Part shown: positions 14,105 to 23,695 of the stretch, piece by piece
Position numbering within the stretch: position 1 is the stretch's first letter
How the letters are laid out: every line of letters begins with the position of its first letter
Assembly (NCBI GenBank): GCA_036897485.1
Contig: JAYMTF010001393.1
Coordinates: 1 to 23,695, forward strand
Source: Pelargonium nanum
Lineage: Eukaryota; Streptophyta; Magnoliopsida; Geraniales; Geraniaceae
Direction: 5' to 3'
DNA: 23,695 nucleotides
Translations under genes and position numbers: made by a program
The notes under the pieces: model-generated
Database searches by the model: none
What the model saw: the letters and a program-made list of their open reading frames with translations, nothing else
Told to the model about the DNA's origin: nothing

Positions 14105-17087
14105 TTACCAATCAGACATTGTAAAAGCTTTTGTAAGTAGTTCCAAATATGCAAATGTATGAAATGTACGCAGACTAATGCATGCAGGCACAGAAAGAAA
14201 ACACAGCATATCACCAACCTGACGAGCAACCTGTGCGAGTCGCCGACTTTGTCGAGATGATTCGGTTGCCAAGCTAGACTTATGCGTCTCTACAGAACCA
14301 TTTTGTTTCTCTGCTACCCTTTTCTTCAAAGTGCTATTGTCAATAGAAGAATTACAGTCGGAGCTGTTCAAAGGCTCCCTCTTCCGTTTCCTTCGAAATG
14401 TGTACTTCAAAAACCTATTATCAGCTCGTTGACTGGGAACCCCATCAGTCAAATCAGATGCTTTTGCATCTGATATTGCTGTCGATATATTAACCGCCTC
14501 AACATCTATTTTGTTACAGAGAACTTCTGAACCAGCATGTGCAATTTCCTGACTGACTGACTCCAGTCTGTCTGTCAACACTTCTGCATCATTTTCAGAA
14601 ATTTCTACATTTCCTGACTGTGTCACAGTTTCAAGTTTCTCTGATGGTAATTCTGGGGGCTGGGAGAACTCTTGGTCCTTTTGAGCTTCATTTTCAATGA
14701 CCTTAGAAGAGCTATCCATAGATTGATGATTATTATTGACCGAAGATGGTGTAGTTTTGGAGCAAACAATATCAGATGCTTGAAGCGTTAGTGTAACCTG
14801 ATCAGGATTACATCTAAAAGATGGAACTTTCCTTTTCTTATATCTATTTGCTCTTTTCCTTTTTCTGCGGAAGGACTTCACAGCCTGAGATGGGACACTT
14901 TCCTCATATTCCTTAATTGCTTTAAATACATCAGAGTTTTTCTCTACTCCATACACGTCAACTAAAGTCGGTGTTTCACACACCTCTTTACCTATTTCTT
15001 CTACCTTGACAGCTGCTTCATTCTTTGCATCATCTACTTGCATAGAAAGAGATATGTTTTCATCCAATAGGTTTCTTTCACATGCTCGAATTCTCTGGGT
15101 GCAACCATTCCTGTACAGCTCGGGTTCTTTCCTTCTCATTACAATGGAATCAAAATCTGGGTTACAAACACAGCAACTGTCCACTGTAGAGTCATTTGCA
15201 GGATAGCACTTGTTTCCTTCACACTTTCTGTTAAAAGTAGCACACTTCATGTCAGAAGATGTAACCAGCTCAGGTTGTGAATCCGGTATATTGACCCTAA
15301 TCTCTTGTGACATTTCTTCTGCCGTAGAAGTATCACACCTTAAATTTGGTTCCACCAGAGACTGCAATCGGTTGTTTGTCACCTTCTCCAATTCACCCTG
15401 CACTTCTCCCAACTCTTCTCTAAGGTCTTTTACTATATCCTCAGCTTCCTGAAGCTGTGCCTCGAGCTCCTCAATTTTCGTCTGCTGATTCAAGGATGCA
15501 ATTTCTGCCTCCCTAACCTGAAAATATTGCAAGATCAGTAAAAGCAAGATTTGTCTAGCACTGATTATAATAAAATTGATGGATCTAGAAAGGAGAATAA
15601 ATTGTAGGGCTGAACTATCCGGTTAATTTTTTTAACCAAATAATCTGCTACCACCTGTTCAACTGAAGTCTGAAACCCACAACTCGGAATCAATATCACT
15701 ACGTGTTGATATAAAAGGAACCAGTTTATTAGACATTAGTTAAATCACAAGACATTTCCCTTGGTTATGATCCAGAATACTAACCACAATATATCCTTAC
15801 AGCTCTGTAGAATCTTACAAACATCGAAAAATAATTACCAATTACAACACAATCAACATTTTATACACATAACTGTAATCACCAGAGGTTTCCATGCGTC
15901 ATTGGTGTAGAAGAAGTTAAATATTTGTGGTCAAATCCAACTAAAAAAATTCTTAAACCAAAAGCAAATTCATAAAATTCAATTCACGAAGTGAACGAGA
16001 CTAACCAGAAGTCAAGATAACCTAGACAAAAGCATTACCAAAAAGAAGGTAAATGGTAGCAAATGCTATAGCAGCTATTATAATTTTATGTATAATTTGA
16101 CATCCTATATATCAAAAAGAACCAAGAAATAACATAACTTTAAACCCAAATCTAATGTAACAGCTCTTGCAAGTCTTTTTTAAGCAATATGAAACCTTCA
16201 GAATATGATACATATGTTAACATCCACTCTTGAAACCCAAATTCAGAAGTGCAAATTAAGTAGTATATGCACTTGCACTAGCATTATAGTACACGCACTT
16301 CTCCTGAAGCATCACCCATAAAATCGATAAGCCATTACTTGAAAATCACCTTACACAGTACCATGTTGAGTAAATCAAATCAAATAAGTCAACCTCATTC
16401 CAGCACAACCATGACACTGATAAAAATAGTCACATAGCAATTGATGATCAATCAAAACGCAGCTTCAAGCTATCCACACAAACGATGTCAAAACCGGTTC
16501 TCAGGGAAATCAACCACAAGATCAGAATTTTCAATTCCCACCATCAAACCCACATCAAAAATCACAACAGGAAAGAACCTCAACCGCATCGCCTAAGCCC
16601 AAACAAAATCACGAAAAACCCCATTTGAGGAAAAAAGAAGAAGAAGCAGTGTGTGTACCTTAGAATCCAACATCTGCTTGAGCCTAAGCAGCATCCGAAG
16701 CGCCTCATCTTTAGCATGAATCATCTCCTGCTGGTACCGGAGAGCCTTCCTCTCCGACACCATAATCCGCGCCGCCGCCTCTTTGGCCGTATTAAGTATA
16801 ATCTCCGCATAAGCTTTCTTCAAAGCCGTCAATTTCTGCAACAACACCAAAACCCACCCAACAAATCAAGCAAACACCAAAACCCAACATCCAAATCAGC
16901 CCTCCGAGCAAAACCCATCAAGATCAAAAACAAAAATTAACCCCTCATTCGAAAAAAATTAAACCGTTAACACCTCACTCAAACCAAAAAAATTAAAATA
17001 AAAATAATAAGTGATGGAGATGCAGGTGGTTGCCGGCGGCGGAGGAGGAGCTGCCGGCGAGAAGATCGTTACCTCGGAATCGGCCAT
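14105..17087 (-). CDS. Coiled-coil, basic, probably nuclear protein of unknown function
   Basis: Exons on the minus strand: 17087-17073 (five codons, MADSE), 16835-16659, and 15517 down to about 14219 (CAG|GTTGGT donor) or, unspliced, to a stop at 14105. Residues 1-497 are firm; the C-terminus is not. Residues 6-115 are helical and charged with a coiled coil at about 40-112. A cysteine cluster lies at 156-183 (including CCVC at 179-182), then a conserved-looking stretch around 185-214 (DFDSIVMRRK, NGCTQRIRACERNLL). Two basic motifs FRRKRKR at 280-286 and 438-444, the first followed by YKKRK, look like nuclear localisation signals. The MADSEKLTALKKAYAEI start is typical of a plant family I remember only as uncharacterised. 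Splice sites and phases agree for the three exons. The DNA-contacting or nuclear role is inferred only from composition. Confidence 0.8.
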
Positions 17088-17363
17088 TTGGTCACAAAAT
17101 GCGTATGACCAGTTGGGTTGGTTTCGGTTTCAGACCGCGAGAACAAAAGGAGGTTTGTTCTGTTTTTCCCTTCCCTTTGCAGCAGCTGTCTGTTATGAAC
17201 TGAAATTCCAGTTCTCTTTCCCACTATGCCCTTCCTAACCTATCGTATTTACGGGGACTGCCACGTCAACTGTGACACTCCTCTGCGGTTTTTCGTTTTC
17301 GCTAGAGGCGCGCGCCATGAAGTTGGGCCCACACCTATCCTACGTGGACTGCTTGGAGGCCCA
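17088..17363 (-). promoter_or_regulatory. Promoter and leader of the coiled-coil protein gene
   Basis: Upstream of the minus-strand ATG at 17087 lie a CCACGTCA ACGT-core element (17260-17267), a ten-base palindrome GGCGCGCGCC (17307-17316), TGGGCCCA (17324-17331) and GGCCCA (17358-17363), plus TACGTGGA near 17341. GGCCCA/TGGGCC (site II) elements are typical of plant genes for growth and nucleolar or ribosomal functions. The stretch is clearly GC-richer than its surroundings. Confidence 0.45.
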
Positions 17364-18051
17364 CACGCGGCGGTTCAGTGAGTGTAGTGGTTGGAGTTGT
17401 GATGGGAAGCGGGAAGTGACCATGAGCGGTGATGATTGCGGGTCCACGGTGGACTGGTGAAACAGGAGACCAATTCTCTTCATATTGGTTGGAATTGCAA
17501 AAGGTTAAGAGTAGTGTCTAGTTGTCAACTTAATCGTAGTCAGATTTTGCACTTCTCTCCTCAACGTAAATATCACAAGTACGTTTTTACTCTTTCGTTT
17601 CAAAATAAGCGTTCGTTTTTTCATATCGAAAAGTACGATGAAAGACTAATATTGAATTAATCAAGTTTGTGTGACCAACTAAGTGCATAAATCAAATTTC
17701 AATGTATGTTTAATATGTTTAAACGAAAATATTTAGATAATCTACATTGAAATATGTCTGAGAACGACTATTTTTGCGCACTTAGTTGTGTATGAGCGGG
17801 TCAACCCGTTGGTGGGAGATTTAATTTGAATTTATGGGTCGCTCATATGTTCAATGGATAATGAATCGTCTGGTTCATGGCCAGAACCCAGAGTGGGTAG
17901 ATTCACCGTTTTTTCTAACGGTTCTATAATACATATTATACTTTTTCTGTCTCAAAATAAACGTCGTATTTCACATATATTTTTGAACATATGGAATATT
18001 AATCATACTATATATAAAAAGAGAGAGCAAGGATCCTAAACCAATATTTAT
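17364..18051. other. Region between the coiled-coil gene promoter and the foldback element
   Basis: No exon of the downstream dioxygenase is visible here. The region holds one-ended Stowaway-like debris (TTTCGTTTCAAAATAAGCGTT near 17597 and CTGTCTCAAAATAAACGTCG near 17948) and a small inverted repeat. GC content falls sharply after about 17460. Confidence 0.5.
17672..17795. repeat. Small inverted repeat, possible MITE remnant
   Basis: CAACTAAGTGCATAAATC and TTTCAATGTA near 17677-17707 are mirrored by TACATTGAAATAT near 17742 and TTGCGCACTTAGTTG near 17774-17789, giving a foldback of about 120 bases. Target duplications were not found. Confidence 0.45.
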
Positions 18052-18376
18052 TTGGCTTTAGGCTAAACCATTAATAAGGTGATGACACCTCATTAAAAAT
18101 CATAGATCCGGGCAGGTCGCTCCGCTCCCACCAACTCACTTGGGTGGATATGAGTGAAATTTAATGAGGTGTATCACTTCATTGGTTTGGCTTAGTCTAA
18201 GCCATAAAATATTTGGCTATTTTTGGCTTAGGCTAAACCAAATCAATGAGGTGATACACCTTATTAAATTTCACTCATACAATACTCAAGTGAATTGGTG
18301 GGAGCGGAGCGACCTGTCCGGATCCATAAATTTTAATGAGGTATCATCATCTCATTAATGGCTTAGCCAAAACCAA
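18052..18376. mobile_element. Large foldback element with two arms of about 150 bp
   Basis: The left arm (18052-18204) and right arm (18223-18376) are reverse complements over nearly their whole length, with scattered mismatches, around a spacer of about 18 bases. Shared landmarks include GGTCGCTCCGCTCCCACCAA in the left arm and its complement TTGGTGGGAGCGGAGCGACC in the right arm, and TTGGCTTTAGGCTAAACCA-type ends. No coding capacity is present. It is a foldback MITE; the superfamily is not clear because I could not settle the target duplication. It lies 99 bases before the dioxygenase exon. Confidence 0.85.
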
Positions 18377-18475
18377 AAATTAATTGGATTAGACTCTCCT
18401 TCCTCGTACGTGTGTGTATAGTATTTTGTATGTATTACTGGTATGGACTCATTGTTCTTTTGTTTTGATAAGCAG

Positions 18476-19353
18476 AGAGGTGGCTGGAAGCTTTGCAGTT
18501 GAGGTGGGGAAGCTGAGCATGTGGCTTTTGGAGGCAATAAGCGAAGGGTTAGGGCTGGAACCACAAATTTTCAACAAGGAACTGAGTGAAAGTCAAGTGA
18601 TGGCTAGAAATAAGTTCCCACCATGTCCAGACCCAACCTTAACCTTGGGATTGGCTAAGCACAGTGACCTCAACCTCATCACCCTTCTTCTCCAAGGAGA
18701 TCCTGACCAACATGGCTATCAAGTTCTCATGGATGGACAGTGGCTCTCTGTTCAGCCTCTCCATAATGCTTTTCTCATCAATGTAGGACATACATTACAG
18801 GTCAGCAACAAATGCTTTTATTTTGTCAAACACTATCTCATATATCTGTGTTCAGTCTGTTGTCACTTGATATGTATGTTTAAAAAGGCGGACCAATGCA
18901 TGTGACTCCTACCGTTACGAGGGTATGAAGAGTCACTTTTGTAAGTGATGCTATTTAAAAAAATATACAAATTCAACACGATGAATAAAAAAAACGTGAC
19001 ACGTGACACTTACAGTTTATGTCAGGTCACATGACATAATTTTCCGTCATATATCGCGAGTTTTTTTTACAGTGAAGCATCATACTGTATATTTAATGTT
19101 GGTAATGCAGATGATCAGCAATGGGAAGCTAAAAAGTGATGTCCATAGAGTTGTGAACAGCAAAAATGTTACAAGAACCACAGTTGTCACTGCCATGCAT
19201 CCCTCCGGCGACAGTCGAATTGAGCCGGCGAAAGCACTGGTTAATGACTCCAATCCTCCTCTCTATAAACCTGTAATTTACAAAGAGTTTGTCAAAACCT
19301 ATATGGCTGATATTTACAATGGAGTGCCTCCATTGGATCTTTACAAGCTCTAG
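18476..19353 (+). pseudogene. 2-oxoglutarate/Fe(II) dioxygenase, 5'-truncated (last two exons only)
   Basis: Exons 18476-18800 and 19111-19353 encode the C-terminal catalytic half of a plant 2-oxoglutarate-dependent dioxygenase, about 188 residues against a usual 340-350. The acceptor at 18475 leaves one base of a split codon, matching the common family intron after a Y-R codon pair. Iron ligands are present: HSD (His at 18660-18662, Asp at 18666-18668) and the distal His in DVHRVV (19144-19146). The 2-oxoglutarate-binding Arg is at 19174-19176, in RTT where the family usually has RxS. The YKEFVKTYMADIYNGVPPLD ending resembles hyoscyamine 6-dioxygenase-like and related enzymes; the substrate cannot be told. 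No N-terminal (DIOX_N) exon exists between here and the upstream gene, so no full enzyme can be made, although both remaining exons are open and unbroken. It could be a recent gene fragment. Confidence 0.85.
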
Positions 19354-19708
19354 TGAAGCTAAATTTGGGTTTATGTGTTTGGGATTGAAACTTAATGATT
19401 CCAATCTAAACCATGTTTAGTCCTTGTATTGTTTGTAAAATATCACCACTCAAAAACAAAACATTATTTTGCTCATCATACAATTTATTCTGGACACACA
19501 TGGATCCTCAATAAATAGTACTTATAATAGTATCAAACAAAGCCTCAAGTTTACAATAAAGTTGAACAAATCTCTAACTAGTCTATTGAGATTTGAGACC
19601 CAAAAAAGTGCAGGTTCCAATGGGTCTTCTCTGGTTTGGCTCAAACATCAAATCTACTGATGCATGAGGCTTGGGAAGAGAGACATTGGAGGCAATATTT
19701 TCAGATCC
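19354..19708. other. Convergent 3' region between the dioxygenase fragment and MCAT
   Basis: 355 bases separate the two stop codons of these tail-to-tail genes. It holds both 3' untranslated regions and no coding sequence. Confidence 0.7.
19484..19489 (-). terminator. Polyadenylation signal AATAAA of the malonyltransferase gene
   Basis: AATAAA on the minus strand lies about 220 bases after the MCAT stop codon, a normal distance for a plant 3' untranslated region. Use of this site is inferred. Confidence 0.4.
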
Positions 19709-22700
19709 TCAAGCACTAATATTCTCAAATTCTGCACTCTTGTCCATTCTCTTGAAGATTCCAGCAATAACCTGACATATACACAGGAAACGGAACAGTC
19801 TTTAGAACATGTCGCAACCTTTTTATGTGGAATATATAGAGTAAATATGATCTATATGTGTTCATGTTGCAATTTGGACCTGAATCTATGGGCATCTAAA
19901 ATATAACCTGCATTTTTGCGGGTTCACGTAGCATAAAATGAACCCAACTAGTTTTCAAGTCAGGTTCAGGTTATGGGTTGGGCCTTTTCACCCGAACCCG
20001 AAAACCCGACCTGAAAACCAAATTGTCAAGTCTAATAAGTATCCCAAGGTTTGTATCACAACAAAAATATAAAAAATTTACCTTTCCAGGTCCGAGTTCA
20101 TAACTTTTCTTGAGCCCTCTGGTTAGGAGAGTCTTCACTGTAGTTTCCCATTGAACGGGAGAAGTAACCTGTAACGTTCAAATTGACGGGTTAAACCAAT
20201 TGATCGTCCTACAATGATAGAGAAGATATAAGATTCAAGCAACACACCTGACGAGCCAAGATCTTCTTAATTGTTTCCGGATCAGAATGTGGTTGTGCAT
20301 CAACGTTGGATATGACTGGTATTCTCGGAACTCTGATCACCGTTGATGCCAATGCATCCTCCAATCTTGAGACAGCCGGCTCCATGAAACGAGTGTGGAA
20401 AGCACCAGCAACAGCTAGACGCACCTGAGACGGGAAAAAAAATACTTTTTTAACTCCTTTTCTCTCTCTCTCTCCCAAAATGAGGGTCCATTTTACTTTT
20501 TAGTTATTAGTTAGTTGCATACGAATGATGAACTATGTCCTTCACAAAGTTAGTCAGAAACCTACGACTTTGTTACACCAAGAGCACATAGGAGTATAAG
20601 AAAAAAAGTCCAATCCTAACATATTTATCCTTAGTTTGTAAAGAAAATGAAAAGAGGGACACTCATTTTGTGACAGGTGGAGTAGACGATAGAATTGAGA
20701 GCAATACCGTCATTCTAGCCTTGAATGACTTTGCTTTAGCTTGTACCACTTCCACTCCTTTTTCTCCTCCAGAGACTGCATAATTCCCCTGCCAATGTAC
20801 AACCCATGCAATGTCAAACTTAAACATGGATGGGATGAATACGTATTTGGCACATTGGCAAAGCTCATCCAAATTATGGATTCAAAACAGAAATAAAGAA
20901 GCTGCTTACGGGACATAGATAATTTGCGATTTGAACTTTATTATGCTCATCAACTTCTTCATTGGCTGCATCACACAATAATTGAACCTTCTCTGCATCT
21001 AATCCTATGACACTGACCATGGCACTTTTGGCAGCATCAGAAGCATCCTGGTCAACAGAAACACGGTTAGAATATTCATAAACTCATGACAAAGACAGAA
21101 AACCCCGAAAAAATATAAGCCAAGTCCGGATGATTACCTGCATGGCTTCGCCCCTCAGTTTTACCAGCTTGAGTCCATCCTCGAAGCTTACAAACATAAC
21201 CAAATCCAGGAGTAAAAGAGCACATCAGTACAATTACATAATCGGAATTAAGAAATTCATGGGCAAATGATAATTTATTTAAATAATCATCATAATGGGA
21301 ATGGATATTGTGTTTCAATACATATGTATACGTAATTGAAATAATTTAACGTATTCATCAAAGAAAAAACATCATTTTGCTACATAAAGACACCATATCT
21401 ATAGTTTCCTACAAACTAAAAAGAGCATACTATGAGTCATGTGAAAATCTAAAAATAATCCATTCCATGTTTTATACTTAAACTTGGAAAGGAAGTCCAT
21501 AAGTCATCCACGACAGACAACAATAACCATTCAGATAAGCTCAATTAACTTAGGAACTGGATCTGGAGCTGCAAAAATTATGTATCCTATTATATTCCTT
21601 CCATACATTCTATTACATGCTTTACCCTCAATAATTCAAGTCGCTATCATTTCATTGCATTATATGGCTTACCTGAAGGCTCCAGCAAATGCTAGAGCAG
21701 TATATTCTCCCAAGCTTAGACCACAAGTAACATCAACAGAGTCAATAATCTGCTGACCACCATCACGCGCACGGAGCACCTCTACGGCAGCTAAACTCGA
21801 AACATAGATAGCTGGCTGCAATGAAAGAGAATCAAATGTTAACTCGTGAGTCACAACTGTATTGAAAATCTACCCCATGACAACAAGTTGCATCTCATCA
21901 CATCATCATCAATATTTGACGCATTGATAATTCTTAAGAGCGATGGACAATATTATGAAACTCAACACATACTTGGCAAGATCGTGTATGAACAAAATAT
22001 TGATGAACAAACATTTTATTGATTAAAGTAGAGCCAATCCAAAATTACATTTCTCACACCATTGCAGCTAGTCTATCTTAATATAATACACAAAACTGTA
22101 CATGGCCAACATGATACTATTCAACAATGAAAACAAGAATAAAGGAAGTACCTGACTTATAATGGTTGAATCTAATTTTTCTTTTGGTCCACTGGTGCAT
22201 ATATCAAGAAGATCATACCTGCATGCGCAAAAATATTACTCTCAGTAACTATTTCACAAACAGACATAGGCTACGAACCTAGCTCCAAAGGAGGCAATAA
22301 AATTGGAGCCAACTTAGTTAACACAACAAGAAAAAGTTAAGCAAGAACGATATACTACCCCAAAATATCATTTGCTATCTTGTACAACTCGGAAGCAGCA
22401 GGCACACTCTGAGCCTCCTTTCCCATTCCAACAGCTTGTGCACCCTAAAAGATAAATTCAAAGTTAAAATGAGTGTGCGAATCAAATGAAGAATGATTAA
22501 ATTTCTAGCCACCATTATCATATGGGGTGATCTGCAACGGAAAGATGAGTCTGAACTTATGGATGTGATCACCACATTTACCATGACTAGAAAATAAGTC
22601 ATTTAGTTTTATTTTTATTCATACCAAGCCTAGGGCCTAGACCATGAGCGAGGACAGAAGACAAACTCCATATTACATGTGAATGGGATTCCCATCCCAA

Positions 22701-23647
22701 AGCTATTTCCATGACCAAAAAGTCTTAATTAAAACACGAAGAATGAGATTCTCATTCCCATTCTTGAATCTCATTCTCAGTAATGGTAATATGAAACTTC
22801 GGAGAGGACATAAAAAGTTCAAATAGATATAAGTGAACAACATGAGATTAAACTCAAGTAGCATGTTTTTGTTCGATTGATCACAAAGAACGGTTTTCAG
22901 AAGTTCAAATCAATTAACACAAATACCACAACAAGTATTGCCCATTCAACCGTTATGCAGCTACAATTATAGTGAAATCAGAAAGACACGGTACAAGTAA
23001 AAAAAAAACCACTAATCAACTATAGAATCAGCCATATTTCTTATAAAATCAGCACCAAAATTTCATTGAAAAAACAAAGTATTTCGTAGTTTAGTCACAG
23101 TTCTCAGAATCACAAACCACGATCAATTTCACTTCTACCAACCTCAATCATTGCCAATTCCAACATTATGCAACTACAGTTACAGTACAATAACATAAAT
23201 TTCCACTAATCAACTACACAATCAGCCACATTCATATCAATTCGACAGTAAATTCTCAATAAAAAGCAAAACAAAAGTATTTTAGCAGTTCAATCACAGT
23301 TCTCAGAGTCACAACATCACTCAAATTGAGCTCAATTTCACTTCTTCAACACACATTTCACTATTTTATCACACTACAATCGAATCGAAGCTTGAACTGA
23401 CCTGTCCTGGAAAGAGGAAAGCGACATTGGGCTTATAGTCCAAGAACAACGCATCGTCAACAGCAGTGGCCTGAGATCCCACAGAGACGCTCGTGAAAAC
23501 CCTAGATCGAGAGGCGTGCTTGAAATTGAAGCTGCAAAATCCATTGGAGAAGCTCGAGGAGCTCCTGAAGGAGTCGCGAGAAGGAGAAGAAGAAGAAGAG
23601 AGCTTGCTGAAGGAAACTGAGGGAAGCGCGAGAGAGGAGGAGGCCAT
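19709..23647 (-). CDS. MCAT: Malonyl-CoA:acyl carrier protein malonyltransferase, plastid
   Basis: Transfers malonyl from CoA to acyl carrier protein, supplying chain extension in plastid fatty acid synthesis (FabD family). Minus-strand exons: 23647-23402, 22444-22359, 22218-22152, 21815-21673, 21186-21138, 21047-20910, 20788-20708, 20424-20248, 20168-20082 and 19771-19709. All introns are GT-AG and phases agree, giving 378 residues, near the Arabidopsis enzyme. Residues 1 to about 60 are Ser-rich with few acidic residues, a typical chloroplast transit peptide. FPGQG at 79-83 carries the oxyanion Gln82; GLSLGE at 165-170 holds the nucleophile Ser167 (GLS in place of the bacterial GHS, as in plant enzymes); Arg192 lies 25 residues on, the same spacing as in E. 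coli FabD; the catalytic His280 is in GAFHTRF. The ending KSAEFENISA is typical of the plant protein. Nothing essential is missing. Confidence 0.96.
20453..20682. mobile_element. Stowaway-like MITE, copy 2, inside MCAT intron 7
   Basis: 230 bases flanked by TA (20451-20452 and 20683-20684). The left end CTCC-(CT)n-CCCAAAATGAGGGTCC is the imperfect reverse complement of the right end GGGACACTCATTTTGTGACA-GGTGGAG. The left terminal repeat contains a CT microsatellite expansion near 20460-20475. Interior words such as TTTTTAGTTATT and CACAAAGTTAG match the MITE at 9764-9981, so the two are copies of one family in the same orientation. Confidence 0.8.
22668..22795. repeat. Small foldback in MCAT intron 1
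   Basis: CATATTACATGTGAATGGGATT-like sequence at the left is mirrored by AATCTCATTCTCAGTAATGGTAATATG-like sequence at the right, with GAATGAGATTCTCATTC palindromes between. It resembles the short plant MITEs with CATTCC-type ends. Boundaries are approximate. Confidence 0.4.
22938..23357. repeat. Tandem duplication of about 210 bp in MCAT intron 1
   Basis: Copy 1 (22938-23150) and copy 2 (23151 to about 23357) abut. Both contain TTGCC-ATTC-A-C-TTATGC, then CCACTAATCAACTA, then CAATCACAGTTCTCAGA-TCACA-type and TCAATTTCACTTCT blocks in the same order. Copy 2 differs by small indels and substitutions. Confidence 0.8.
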
Positions 23648-23695
23648 GGCTGGGGTGCGGAGGATAAGAGGGCGGGGGGGGAGGTGGGGGAGGGA
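23648..23695 (-). promoter_or_regulatory. 5' leader of MCAT at the window edge
   Basis: Directly upstream of the minus-strand ATG the leader is almost pure pyrimidine (CCCTCCCCCACCTCC-like on the minus strand). The promoter lies outside the window. Confidence 0.6.

Larger units (their letters stand above)
22445..23401 (-). other. First intron of MCAT
   Basis: 957 bases from donor GTCAGT to acceptor TTTTAG on the minus strand. It contains a tandem duplication and a small foldback, listed separately, and no coding sequence. Confidence 0.85.

Noticed and set aside
14282..15452. Several plus-strand ORFs
   Set aside because: They are antisense to the large third exon of the coiled-coil gene and show no motifs.
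17011..17238. Gly-rich plus-strand ORF
   Set aside because: It is antisense to the first exon and leader of the coiled-coil gene and is explained by GCC/CCG repeats.
17272..17660. ORFs that might have been the missing dioxygenase first exon
   Set aside because: They contain none of the N-terminal dioxygenase motifs and lack the length needed.

Overview
This is nuclear DNA from a flowering plant, almost certainly a eudicot. The genes have GT-AG introns, the exons are GC-richer than the AT-rich introns, one enzyme carries a chloroplast transit peptide, and there are plant mobile elements (Stowaway-like MITEs, Ty1/copia debris, a TRIM-type LTR element). I cannot fix the species from sequence alone; an asterid is a weak guess.

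Layout, left to right. (1) 761-5710 (+): a six-exon gene for a plant ribosomal-protein S6 kinase (AGC kinase, TOR pathway), reconstructed at 460 residues, with an AUG-UAA minimal uORF just upstream. (2) 7681-8073 (+): a small intronless gene for a 130-residue protein of unknown function. (3) About 8.1-14.1 kb: six kilobases without a recognised gene, holding an inverted-repeat element, a decayed copia reverse-transcriptase fragment, a Stowaway-like MITE, a complete LTR-internal-LTR-internal-LTR miniature retroelement with a 5-bp target duplication, and a 280-bp tandem duplication. (4) About 14.1-17.1 kb (-): a coiled-coil, basic, probably nuclear protein of unknown function whose first exon codes for only five residues; its last exon is unsettled. 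(5) 18476-19353 (+): the last two exons of a 2-oxoglutarate/Fe(II) dioxygenase, without the N-terminal exon and preceded by a large foldback element. (6) 19709-23647 (-): a ten-exon gene for plastid malonyl-CoA:ACP malonyltransferase, reconstructed at 378 residues, with a MITE filling most of one intron. It converges tail to tail with the dioxygenase fragment.

The genes are separate transcription units and I see no functional cluster. The malonyltransferase supplies malonyl-ACP to plastid fatty acid synthesis, the S6 kinase regulates translation and growth, and the dioxygenase remnant belongs to a specialised- or hormone-metabolism family. I found no undescribed biological system. The most unusual structures are the dimeric TRIM element, the foldback beside the truncated dioxygenase, the minimal uORF of the S6 kinase and the MITE-filled intron. 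All exon boundaries were worked out by hand from splice sites, reading phase and protein-family knowledge.
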